Source: Ruania alkalisoli (GTDB taxonomy: Bacteria > Actinomycetota > Actinomycetes > Actinomycetales > Beutenbergiaceae). Taken from it: a stretch of DNA of 64,000 nt. The notes below the pieces were generated by a model. That model was not told where the DNA came from, searched no databases, and was given only the letters and a program-made list of their open reading frames with translations. This document shows, in pieces, positions 7,939-15,626 of this stretch. Both the position numbers and the translations under genes were made by a program. Each line of letters opens with the position of its first letter. Positions within the stretch are counted from its first letter, which is position 1. The DNA is taken from positions 4,249,581-4,313,580 of the forward strand of contig NZ_CP063169.1 in assembly GCF_014960965.1 (NCBI RefSeq), in the 5' to 3' direction.

Positions 7939-9126
7939 ATGGCGGTGAGGTTCCGCTACGCCCTGGGGACCGACCTCGGTACCGTCCGCACGAACAATGA
8001 GGACTCCGCCTTCGGCAGCGGCCGACTGCTGATCCTCGCGGACGGGATGGGCGGCCATGCGGCCGGTGAGGTCGCGTCCGCGGTGGCGCTGCGCGTCTTC
8101 GGTGGGCTGGTCGGCGAGCCAGGCGGTTCCGCGGGGGACCCGGCCGGATCGGCGGACGCGATCCTGCAGGCGGGTCGCCGCACCCGGCGCGCGCTGCACG
8201 CGATGTCCGAGGCCGACCCGAAGCTCGAATCGATGGGGACCACGCTCATCGCGGTCGCCTGTGATGGTGAACAGGTCACGGTCGGTCACATCGGCGACTC
8301 GCGTCTGTATGCGCTGCGCCAAGGAGCGCTGTACCAGGTGACGACCGATCACACCCACGTCCAGCGGCTGGTCGACACCGGCCAGCTCACCCCGGAGCGT
8401 GCCCGCACCCACCCCTATCGGTCGATGCTGCTGAAGTCTCTCGATGACCAGCCGGCCGGTGCCGACCTGGACATCATCGAATGCGAGCTTCAGCCCGGTG
8501 ACCGGCTGCTGCTGTGCTCCGACGGCCTCTCGGACTACCTCTCCCCCGAGCACATCGGCACGCTGCTGGCCGGACCGGACCGGACCGAGGCCGCCCACGC
8601 CCTCATGGATGCTGCGCTCGAGGTCGGCACACGTGACAACGTCACCGTGATCGTGGCCGATCTGATCGACGACGGCGCAGCCTCGGTCTCCCCCGAACCC
8701 GCCGTGGTGGTGGGTGCGGCGAGCGAACCCATCGACCTCTCCCCGGACGCCGCCGCGGCGCTGCGCGCCAGCCTGCCCGACCTTCCGCTGGACACGACCG
8801 CACCGATGGCCGGGGTGGCCCGGGCGCTCTCGCCGGACAGATACGACACAGCCGGCACAGGCGACACAAGCGACAGCAGCGACACAGACCACAAGGACCA
8901 CACACGTGCGGCCCCGGCGGACGACGCACCCGCTCTCCCCGCCGAGGAGGCACCTGCAGCCCCGCCAGCGGCGGAGCCGGAGGACGACTCGGGCTCCCGC
9001 ACGGAGCCGGATCGCCGAGGTGAGGTGCCGGTACCAGGGGGTGTGACGCCGTCCCGGGTTCCCGCATTGCTTGCGGCCGTGGCCGTGCTAGCGGTGGCGA
9101 TCGCCCTGGGGATCATTCTGGGCTGA
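7939..9126 (+). CDS. PP2C-type Ser/Thr protein phosphatase, membrane-anchored
   Basis: 395 aa. Metal-binding motifs are intact: NNED (19-22), DGMGGH (35-40), GDSR (119-122), SDGLSD (194-199) and RDNVTV (232-237). The catalytic domain is followed by an acidic, Pro/Ala/Asp/Ser/Thr-rich linker (about 250-365) and one C-terminal membrane helix with a very short tail, as in PstP-like phosphatases that reverse Ser/Thr kinase signalling at the membrane. It lies 62 bp after the pseudokinase-flippase gene and has its own TATCCT (7904-7909) and a GGTGAAGG site. No active Ser/Thr kinase is present in this window, so its partner kinase is elsewhere or the adjacent pseudokinase is a docking partner. Confidence 0.92.
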   Translation: MAVRFRYALGTDLGTVRTNNEDSAFGSGRLLILADGMGGHAAGEVASAVALRVFGGLVGEPGGSAGDPAGSADAILQAGRRTRRALHAMSEADPKLESMGTTLIAVACDGEQVTVGHIGDSRLYALRQGALYQVTTDHTHVQRLVDTGQLTPERARTHPYRSMLLKSLDDQPAGADLDIIECELQPGDRLLLCSDGLSDYLSPEHIGTLLAGPDRTEAAHALMDAALEVGTRDNVTVIVADLIDDGAASVSPEPAVVVGAASEPIDLSPDAAAALRASLPDLPLDTTAPMAGVARALSPDRYDTAGTGDTSDSSDTDHKDHTRAAPADDAPALPAEEAPAAPPAAEPEDDSGSRTEPDRRGEVPVPGGVTPSRVPALLAAVAVLAVAIALGIILG

Positions 9127-9198
9127 GGCTCCGCGCTACGTCGAGGCTGAGTTCGACGGGCTGGGCTCGACGGGGCTGGACCTGTCCGCCCAGTTCAC

Positions 9199-10551
9199 CT
9201 ACGCCGTCGCACCCTCTTGGGACTGCCCGTGCGTGAAAACTCGTGCGGTCTCGCTCGAGAGCGCCAGCAGCACCAGGATCTCCACGGAGGTTCCCACGAG
9301 CTGACTGGCCAGCGCCGCCTCGGGCGCCCCGCTGATCCACAGCACGGCGTAGGTCAGCACCCCCACCGCACCGAGCGTGAGCGTCGCCATCCGCGCCCAG
9401 TTCACCCGCCGGTACAGGAGCACCGTCAGCACCAGGTAGGCGAGCAGGTAAGCCATCAGTGAGACCCGGACCGCCAGCATGATCGTCTCGACCGGCACAC
9501 CGACCTCCACCAACGGGGTCACCACTTGCAAATCACCGGCCTGTGAGGCGGTGAGCTGGGTCAGCCACGCCAGCCCGAGCACTCCGGTCGCCACCCGCAG
9601 AACCATCATCAGCATCCCGAACGCCACGGTCAGCGGGATCGCGCGGCGTTGGTGACTGTCGGCGTCGTCAGCGGCGACCTCCTCGATGATCCGGGCCGAT
9701 GGTGGCGCCGTGGCGCGCAGGTCCACGATCGGGAGGTCCCCGTCGGTGCGGATCGCGTCACCACCGCCGTTGCGGTGGTGATAGCCGGTGGAGAAGTTGA
9801 GCAGATGCTTGACGGCGATCCCGTCGTTGCCGGTACCGGGCTCGGTGAGCGTATCGAGAATGTGGTCACGCTCAGCGTCGATGTCGGCGTCGATGCGGTG
9901 GGTCACCTGAAGGGTGAAGTGCGACAGACCGACCGATCGGTCGTAGGTCCCGGCAGCGAGCCAGTCGGCCTTCTTCCCACCCGGGAGCCGCCACCCGGCC
10001 GGGCAAGGCCAGAACCGGACGTGGTGGCGCTTGGCCGGGTTCCCCTCGACCTCCTGCTGGTAGGTGAACATCTGCCGGCGGCCGAACAGGAACAGCGGGC
10101 TGACCGGGGCGTCGGGGTAACTACGGCGTAGCAGCGTGGAGACGATCATCCGGCGGGAAGACTCGAGGTTGATCTCATCGGCTCGATGCCAGCCGGCGCG
10201 GAGCATCGCCGTGTGGATCTGCTCCTCGGTGCCGCGGAAGCCGAGGTTGACCGGGTCTCCCAGCAGGCCCTCACGGGTGCGGGACCTGCCGATGAAGTAG
10301 TTCGGCACATAGACGCGGGTCAGCAGCCTGTGCAGACGCGGCAGCAGCAGATAGGTGACGATCACCCAGAACGGCACGAACGCCCACAGATGCCGCCACC
10401 CGGCGGTGAGCAGCTGATGGATGAGCAGGAACGCCAGCCAGCCGGAGGCGACCGTACCGAGCACGAAGAACACGTGATCGGCGAACCTGATCGGGTTCTC
10501 CTGGACAACCTCGACGGCTGCGTGCGCCCGCTCGGTGAGCGTACGTGCCAT
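9199..10551 (-). CDS. LssY C-terminal-domain membrane protein
   Basis: 450 aa: two membrane helices near residues 25-75, a soluble LssY_C domain (about 80-300) with the pattern PVSPLFLFGRRQ then KRHHVRFW, and four helices in the last 150 residues. LssY_C domains accompany DedA or PAP2 phosphatase modules in other bacteria; here it stands alone between its own membrane segments. Start 10551 is preceded by TACCGT (10559-10564) with a 7-base gap, fitting a leaderless mRNA; earlier in-frame codons would run into the neighbouring divergent gene. Function unknown, probably envelope or lipid related. Confidence 0.8.
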   Translation of the reverse strand: MARTLTERAHAAVEVVQENPIRFADHVFFVLGTVASGWLAFLLIHQLLTAGWRHLWAFVPFWVIVTYLLLPRLHRLLTRVYVPNYFIGRSRTREGLLGDPVNLGFRGTEEQIHTAMLRAGWHRADEINLESSRRMIVSTLLRRSYPDAPVSPLFLFGRRQMFTYQQEVEGNPAKRHHVRFWPCPAGWRLPGGKKADWLAAGTYDRSVGLSHFTLQVTHRIDADIDAERDHILDTLTEPGTGNDGIAVKHLLNFSTGYHHRNGGGDAIRTDGDLPIVDLRATAPPSARIIEEVAADDADSHQRRAIPLTVAFGMLMMVLRVATGVLGLAWLTQLTASQAGDLQVVTPLVEVGVPVETIMLAVRVSLMAYLLAYLVLTVLLYRRVNWARMATLTLGAVGVLTYAVLWISGAPEAALASQLVGTSVEILVLLALSSETARVFTHGQSQEGATA

Positions 10552-10619
10552 GAGTCCAACGGTAACCGGGATCGGTGACAATAGGGCGTCCGCCACGTAG
10601 GGATGAGGGGAGCCATCCG

Positions 10620-11690
10620 ATGAACGAGCCTTCGACCGGGCCCGCACGGCCCGAACTGACTGAGCCGTCTATGCCATCTGAACCACCTGAGCCGTCTGAG
10701 CCGTCTGCTCAGGCCCCACCGGCTCAGGGTCATCGTCGCCGCCTTGCCTCCTGGATCGAGTCTGGCCCGGTGCAACGGATCGTGGTCGCCGTGATCGTCG
10801 TCAACGCGATCACGCTCGGTTTGGAGACGTTCCAGAACGTGCCGCGGGAGGTGCTGCACGCCGTCGATCTCGCCTGCCTGAGCGTTTTCGTGGTCGAGCT
10901 GACGTTGAAGCTGTACGCCCACGGCCTGCGGTTCTTCCGCAGTTCCTGGAACGTCTTCGATCTGCTCGTCGTGGTGGTGGCGCTGGTGCCCGGCAGCGGC
11001 GCCTTCGCCGTGCTGCGTGCCTTGCGGGTGCTGCGCGTGCTGCGGCTGATCTCAGCGGTGCCTCGCCTGCGGCAGGTGGTGGGTGCGTTGATGGCGGCGG
11101 TACCCGGGATGCTCTCCATCGGCGCCCTGCTGGGGCTGCTGTTCTACGTGAGCGCGGTGATGGCGACGATGCTGTTCGCGGGCACGGACCCAGAGCGGTT
11201 CGGCACGTTGTGGGCGTCGCTGTTCAGCCTGTTCCAGGTGATGACGCTGGACAGCTGGTCGGCGTTGGTGCTGCCGATCATGGCCGAGCACTCGTGGGCA
11301 TGGGCGTTCTTCGTGCCGTTCGTGCTGATCAGCGCGTTCGCCGTACTGAACCTGTTCATCGCCGTGATCGTGGACTCCATGCAGCACCTCAAGCCACCCG
11401 AGGACGATGCTGGCGGCAGCTCATCGGCGCCGGCCGGATCGCAGGCCGAGGACCTGCCGGACGACCCATTCGAGGAGGGAGTGCTGGTGCCCGCCGAGGA
11501 ACTCGGGCAGCTGCGAACAGAACTGGCCGCCCTGCGCGGGGAGGTGAGCACGCTGACCCAGGCGCTGCGCAACGGTGCCTCAAGTGGTGCCACCACGGCA
11601 TCGACAGCGACCAGCGCGGCACCACTGTCGGCGGCGGATGGCAGAGTGCCTGAGGGAGGCGACGATGACACATCCACGCATGTTCGATGA
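10620..11690 (+). CDS. Voltage-gated sodium-channel-like protein (NaChBac type)
   Basis: 356 aa single-domain six-helix cation channel. The N-terminus is Pro/Ser/Glu-rich (1-36). S4 carries Arg at 133, 136, 139 and 142, then Arg149 and Arg151. The pore helix FSLFQVMTL leads into a filter TLDSWS (209-214), where characterised bacterial sodium channels usually have TLESWS, so the field-site Glu is Asp211. After S6 comes an acidic linker and a probable coiled coil (about 290-322), as in the tetramerising tail of NaChBac relatives. The start uses GAGGGGAG; the 3' end overlaps the next gene by 26 bp. Confidence 0.88.
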   Translation: MNEPSTGPARPELTEPSMPSEPPEPSEPSAQAPPAQGHRRRLASWIESGPVQRIVVAVIVVNAITLGLETFQNVPREVLHAVDLACLSVFVVELTLKLYAHGLRFFRSSWNVFDLLVVVVALVPGSGAFAVLRALRVLRVLRLISAVPRLRQVVGALMAAVPGMLSIGALLGLLFYVSAVMATMLFAGTDPERFGTLWASLFSLFQVMTLDSWSALVLPIMAEHSWAWAFFVPFVLISAFAVLNLFIAVIVDSMQHLKPPEDDAGGSSSAPAGSQAEDLPDDPFEEGVLVPAEELGQLRTELAALRGEVSTLTQALRNGASSGATTASTATSAAPLSAADGRVPEGGDDDTSTHVR

Positions 11691-12150
11691 CGGCGACCCC
11701 TACCTCGCGCGGGTTCGGCACCTATGCCTGGCCTTCCCGGAGGCCGAGGAGAAGGAGAGTCACGGCCGACCCACGTTCCGGGCGGCGAAGGTGTTCACCG
11801 TGTACGGCGGCGGCACCAAGGGCAGCGCCCGCGAGCGCACCAGGTACGACCAGTCGCTGCTGCTGCTGCCGGACGCGGGTGAGCGCATCGCCCTGGAGCA
11901 GGACCCTCGCAGCTTCGTGCCCGCCTACTACGGCCCCGCCGGGTGGATCGGCTGGAACCTGGCCCACGATGGCACCACCGCGAACGAGGTCGACTGGGCG
12001 GAAGTGTTCGAGCTGGTCGATGCGTCCTACCGCGCGCTGGCTCCACCCCGGCTGCTCCGCGAGCTTGAACTGGCCGCGCTGAGTCCGTCCGCGTTCGCCG
12101 CCGGCCCGGACGGTTCGGATGGCCCAGACGGTCCCGAGACGTTCAGCTGA
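11665..12150 (+). CDS. MmcQ/YjbR family protein
   Basis: 161 aa. CyaY-like fold family (formerly DUF419): the core has FPEAEEKESHGRPTFR, then KVFTVYGGG and GPAGWIGWNL, which match YjbR-type proteins presumed to bind nucleic acid or small molecules. The start has GAGGGAGG and lies inside the end of the channel gene, implying coupling. The last 20 residues are a low-complexity Gly/Asp/Pro run. The 3' end overlaps the convergent response-regulator gene by 8 bp. No specific function is established. Confidence 0.82.
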   Translation: MTHPRMFDDGDPYLARVRHLCLAFPEAEEKESHGRPTFRAAKVFTVYGGGTKGSARERTRYDQSLLLLPDAGERIALEQDPRSFVPAYYGPAGWIGWNLAHDGTTANEVDWAEVFELVDASYRALAPPRLLRELELAALSPSAFAAGPDGSDGPDGPETFS

Positions 12151-12811
12151 GCGCTCGTGGTGAGCCCCCACCGGGAGTGACCAGGCCCGATTCGTAGGCC
12201 ACCACCACCGCTTGGGCGCGATCACGCAGCTGCAGTTTCTGCAGCATCGCGCTCACATGCCCCTTCACGGTCTGCTCGGCGAGGGAGAGCCGATCAGCGA
12301 TCTCCGCGTTCGACAACCCTGCGGCCACCAGCACCAGCACGTCCCGTTCCCGCGGGGTCAGCACATCAAGATCCCTGCTCGGCGCCTCAGGCCGGCCCAC
12401 CAAGTCAACGACGAGACGCTTGAGGATGGCGGGGGCGAGCAACGCGTCCCCGTCGGCGACGGTCCGCACGCCATGGGTCAGCTCGGCGGCCGTTGCATCC
12501 TTGAGGAGGAAGCCCGCGGCACCGGCACGCAGCGCATCGAGGACGTACTCGTCGAGGTCGAAGGTCGTGAGGACCAGGACGTGCGCAGCCGTGGCACGGG
12601 TGATCTCTTCGGTGGCGGCGATCCCATCCATCCCGGGCATCCGCACATCCATGAGCACCACATCCGGGTGCATCTGCATCGCCAGCGCCACAGCCGCGGC
12701 ACCATCGCTGGCATCGGCGACCACCTCGATACCCGGCTGCGCGTCGAGCAACGCGGAGAAGCCCGCCCGCACCATGGACTGGTCATCCACCACCAGCACC
12801 CGGATCGTCAT
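12143..12811 (-). CDS. NarL/LuxR-family response regulator
   Basis: 222 aa. Receiver domain with acidic pair Asp9-Asp10, phospho-acceptor Asp55 in LMDVRMPGMDG, LTTF and the conserved Lys in FLLKDAT; C-terminal LuxR helix-turn-helix (about 150-212) with LTPRERDVLVLVAAGLSN. The ATG overlaps the stop of the kinase gene (ATGA), so the pair is made together. The phosphorylated protein would bind DNA as a dimer. Target genes are not obvious; the divergent hydrolase/UbiB unit starting at 14144 is the nearest candidate. Confidence 0.95.
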   Translation of the reverse strand: MTIRVLVVDDQSMVRAGFSALLDAQPGIEVVADASDGAAAVALAMQMHPDVVLMDVRMPGMDGIAATEEITRATAAHVLVLTTFDLDEYVLDALRAGAAGFLLKDATAAELTHGVRTVADGDALLAPAILKRLVVDLVGRPEAPSRDLDVLTPRERDVLVLVAAGLSNAEIADRLSLAEQTVKGHVSAMLQKLQLRDRAQAVVVAYESGLVTPGGGSPRALS

Positions 12812-14073
12812 CGCTGCACCGTGCGTGCGAGCGGGAGGTCGAGCTGCAGCAGGAAGCCCTCCGGGACGGGCGCGACCGCCAGGTCTCCTCCGGCGGCACG
12901 CACACGCTCGGCCACACCTCGCAACCCGTGCCCATGCCAGGACGCTTCTCCTGCCGGCGGAACCTGCGCCGTCGGGGGTGGCGTGTGCTCGGCCCGCGGG
13001 CCGCTGACCACAGTGGCTCTGACGCGTCCCGGCGGTACGTCGCCGGGTGGGCGCGCCGTCACGGTCACCCGCACCGGGGCACCAGCGGCATGCCGACGTG
13101 CGTTGGAGAGTCCCTCCTGAATGCCGCGATAGAGGGCGAGCTGCGCTGCGCCACTGAGCTCCGGCCACACGTCGGGCCAGTCGGCGTATACGGTCACCCC
13201 GGCCGTACGCGCTACCTCCACCAGCTCCGCGATGTCGTCCGCCCCCGGCTGAGGGACCCGGGGGGCATCGGAATCACGCAGCACGGTGAGCACCCCACGC
13301 ACGTCCTGCAGGGCACCACGGGCAAGGCCGGCGATCTCGGCGAGCTCTTCGGTGGCCGCGGGTGGCAGCTCCGGCAGCCGGTAGCGCGCCGTCTCGGCGC
13401 GGACGGCAACCAATGACATGTGATGGGCGATGACATCGTGCAAGTCCCGCGCGATCCGTGCCCGTTCCGCGCCGGCTCGCTCCTGCTCCTGGGCCTGCCG
13501 GGCCTCCTCGCGGGCCTGCAGCTCCGCACGCTGGGCGGCGCGACGACTCCGGGTAGCGTCGATCACGAGCACTCCGGCTGCTAGGAGGAGCAGCCACACC
13601 GGCCGCTCGAGACCGTACGGTCCCAGCGCGATCAGGAGGAACGACCACGCCGCCGCCCCCCGGCGTTCGGGCGCCTCGTGACGCGAGGCCACCCACAGGC
13701 AGGAGACCACCAGCGCACTGCTGGGCCAGGTGGAGGGATCCACCACGGGCTGGCCGATCAAGGCGGTCACCGCAAGCGCGAGGTTCAGCGCCGCAGCGAG
13801 CCGCCAGCCGAGCAATGGCAGGAACGGTGCGAGGATCCAGCTCACGGCGGCCAGGGAGAGCAGGAACGTCGGCCACGCGGGTGTGCTGGGCTGCCGTCCG
13901 GCGACGGTGAACACCAGGACAAGAACGCCGATCGAGGCGCTCAGGATCTGCAACCATCGGCGCGTCGGGGAAGGCGCAGCCATGGACGTCACTGCCGCGC
14001 CCAGGGCACGAGCGCCAGCGATCACCCGGTGCCGGGCCACGTCGGCCCACCCGGGCAGTGCGCTGGTCGCCAT
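12808..14073 (-). CDS. NarL-type sensor histidine kinase
   Basis: 421 aa. Four to six hydrophobic segments (about 40-175) without a large extracellular loop, then a coiled linker, a HisKA_3 dimerisation domain with phospho-His212 in DLHDVIAHH, and a HATPase domain with an N-box (EGLSNARRH) and a glycine loop (GHGLRGVAERV). The HATPase region is interrupted by a Pro-rich insertion near PRAEHTPPPT, where the first glycine box would be, and it is degenerate. The start at 14073 lies 6 bases from TATCGT (14080-14085), suggesting leaderless expression. The stimulus is unknown; the layout resembles DesK/LiaS-type envelope sensors. Confidence 0.93.
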   Translation of the reverse strand: MATSALPGWADVARHRVIAGARALGAAVTSMAAPSPTRRWLQILSASIGVLVLVFTVAGRQPSTPAWPTFLLSLAAVSWILAPFLPLLGWRLAAALNLALAVTALIGQPVVDPSTWPSSALVVSCLWVASRHEAPERRGAAAWSFLLIALGPYGLERPVWLLLLAAGVLVIDATRSRRAAQRAELQAREEARQAQEQERAGAERARIARDLHDVIAHHMSLVAVRAETARYRLPELPPAATEELAEIAGLARGALQDVRGVLTVLRDSDAPRVPQPGADDIAELVEVARTAGVTVYADWPDVWPELSGAAQLALYRGIQEGLSNARRHAAGAPVRVTVTARPPGDVPPGRVRATVVSGPRAEHTPPPTAQVPPAGEASWHGHGLRGVAERVRAAGGDLAVAPVPEGFLLQLDLPLARTVQR

Positions 14074-14143
14074 CCGTCGACGATAGACACCGGGGGGCGC
14101 CGTTGTCGCCCACCTACCGGCTGAGAGCTCCCCCTACCGGGGT

Positions 14144-15622
14144 ATGGGTCGCCGTGGCGCCCGGCTCCGTGGTCGGGGCTGTGATTCAGTAGTCAGGGCG
14201 ATCCCCGACGGCGGTCGTGTGCCTACCGTCGAACAGGTGCTCTTCCGGATCGCTCGCCTCGCCCGTCACGTGCTCCTCGGCGTCATCGCCGCCGTCTCCC
14301 TGACGCTGAGCTCACCCGTGGTGCTGACGCTGGCACTCGACGCCGTCGGCGCTGCGCCCGCACACGAGCTGGCCGAAGGCGGGCGACTGGGTTACCAGCC
14401 CGCAACGCGCGATCGAGACGGACTCCGGGAGCGGTTCCGCCCGGACGGCGAATGCTCGGTGCCGGCAGCAATTCCGGTCCCATTCGGGTTGCGGGCCGCA
14501 TGCCAGGTTCATGACCTCGCCTACGACGAGCTGCGACTGGCGCGCGAATCCGGTCAACACGGTGACTGGACGACCGGGCTTGCGCGCTGGGTGGCCGATG
14601 TCGAGTTCGTCCTGCGGGGGCATCGGCAGTGCCGCGGGGCAGCACCGCTGGGACGACCGGTGTGCCATGGCGTGGTGGCGCTCATGGGGACCGCCGTCAC
14701 GCTGAACTCGATCCGGCAGGTCTACGGGCCCACGCCCCACGAGACGCCAGCCCAGCTCGCGCTCTGGGTCGGGGGGCTGGCAGCACTGATCGGCGTACCG
14801 CGTATACCGCGGACCGCTGGTCGGCACGAGCGGGAGTTCCTCGAGAGTGTCTCCTCCCACCAGGTCGCCGGGATCTACCTGGGACTGCGACCTGCCAGGA
14901 CGTTCCGCGAGCGCCTGGACCGCCTGCGCAGTGACGTGGAGCGAGCGGCACAGGCGGGTGATGTCGTCCTGGTGGTGACCACCGGCTCGGGCTGGGTCAA
15001 CCCCTATGCCGTCCACGGACTAGCGCGCGCGAGGAACGGGCCGGTGACCGTCATCGCGTTCCAGTACTCCCGGCTGCCGAGCTGGGCGGTCGCCATCCTG
15101 CGGCCACACCTGCCCGCTCGTGTGGCTCGGTCGGCCCTCTCGGCCGCAGTCGACGGAGTGCGTAGCGTACGTCACCACGGTGCGCAGGGCCGGCTCTGGG
15201 TTCATGGGGAGAGCCTCGGCGCGGCCGGGATCCGCGCCGCGCTCGCCCAGCGGCCGAGGCTGGCTGATCTCGTCGACGGTGGCCTGCTGGTCAGCCCGCC
15301 GGGGAGTGTGGAGTGGCGCGGTCCTGAGCACATCGACGTCGTCCGCCACCACGACGACGCCGTCGTCTGGTTCACGCCGCGTCTGCTGGTCAGGCCGCTG
15401 CGCTGGCACCACGCCCCCGGTGACGGTCGCCCGGCCCCTCCTCCCTACAGGCAGCCCTGGCGACCTGTGCTCTCGTACCTGCGGGTGGTCGCAGCATTGC
15501 CACGCGCCGGAGACCTCCCATATGGCCACGGACACCGCTACGGACCCGAGCTGGCGAGCGCCTGGGCGCGTGTGCTGAGCGGGTCGCACCGCGTAGCGGT
15601 CCAGCCGCGTGGGGCAGGATGA
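14144..15622 (+). CDS. Phospholipase A2-motif / alpha-beta-hydrolase fusion protein
   Basis: 492 aa from ATG 14144; GTG 14219 (467 aa) is an alternative that removes an Arg-rich leader and starts directly before a membrane segment (about 36-70). Residues 100-195 contain CSVPAAIPVPF and ACQVHDLAYD, with His123-Asp124 next to Cys120, matching the CxxHD helix of prokaryotic secreted phospholipase A2; Cys104, Cys120, Cys163 and Cys174 could form disulfides. After a second hydrophobic segment (about 203-218), residues 240-480 look like the abhydrolase_9 family, with nucleophile Ser357 in HGESLG. It heads a tightly packed unit with UbiB-like and MarR genes. Lipid hydrolysis is inferred. Confidence 0.72.
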   Translation: MGRRGARLRGRGCDSVVRAIPDGGRVPTVEQVLFRIARLARHVLLGVIAAVSLTLSSPVVLTLALDAVGAAPAHELAEGGRLGYQPATRDRDGLRERFRPDGECSVPAAIPVPFGLRAACQVHDLAYDELRLARESGQHGDWTTGLARWVADVEFVLRGHRQCRGAAPLGRPVCHGVVALMGTAVTLNSIRQVYGPTPHETPAQLALWVGGLAALIGVPRIPRTAGRHEREFLESVSSHQVAGIYLGLRPARTFRERLDRLRSDVERAAQAGDVVLVVTTGSGWVNPYAVHGLARARNGPVTVIAFQYSRLPSWAVAILRPHLPARVARSALSAAVDGVRSVRHHGAQGRLWVHGESLGAAGIRAALAQRPRLADLVDGGLLVSPPGSVEWRGPEHIDVVRHHDDAVVWFTPRLLVRPLRWHHAPGDGRPAPPPYRQPWRPVLSYLRVVAALPRAGDLPYGHGHRYGPELASAWARVLSGSHRVAVQPRGAG

Positions 15623-15626
15623 GGTC

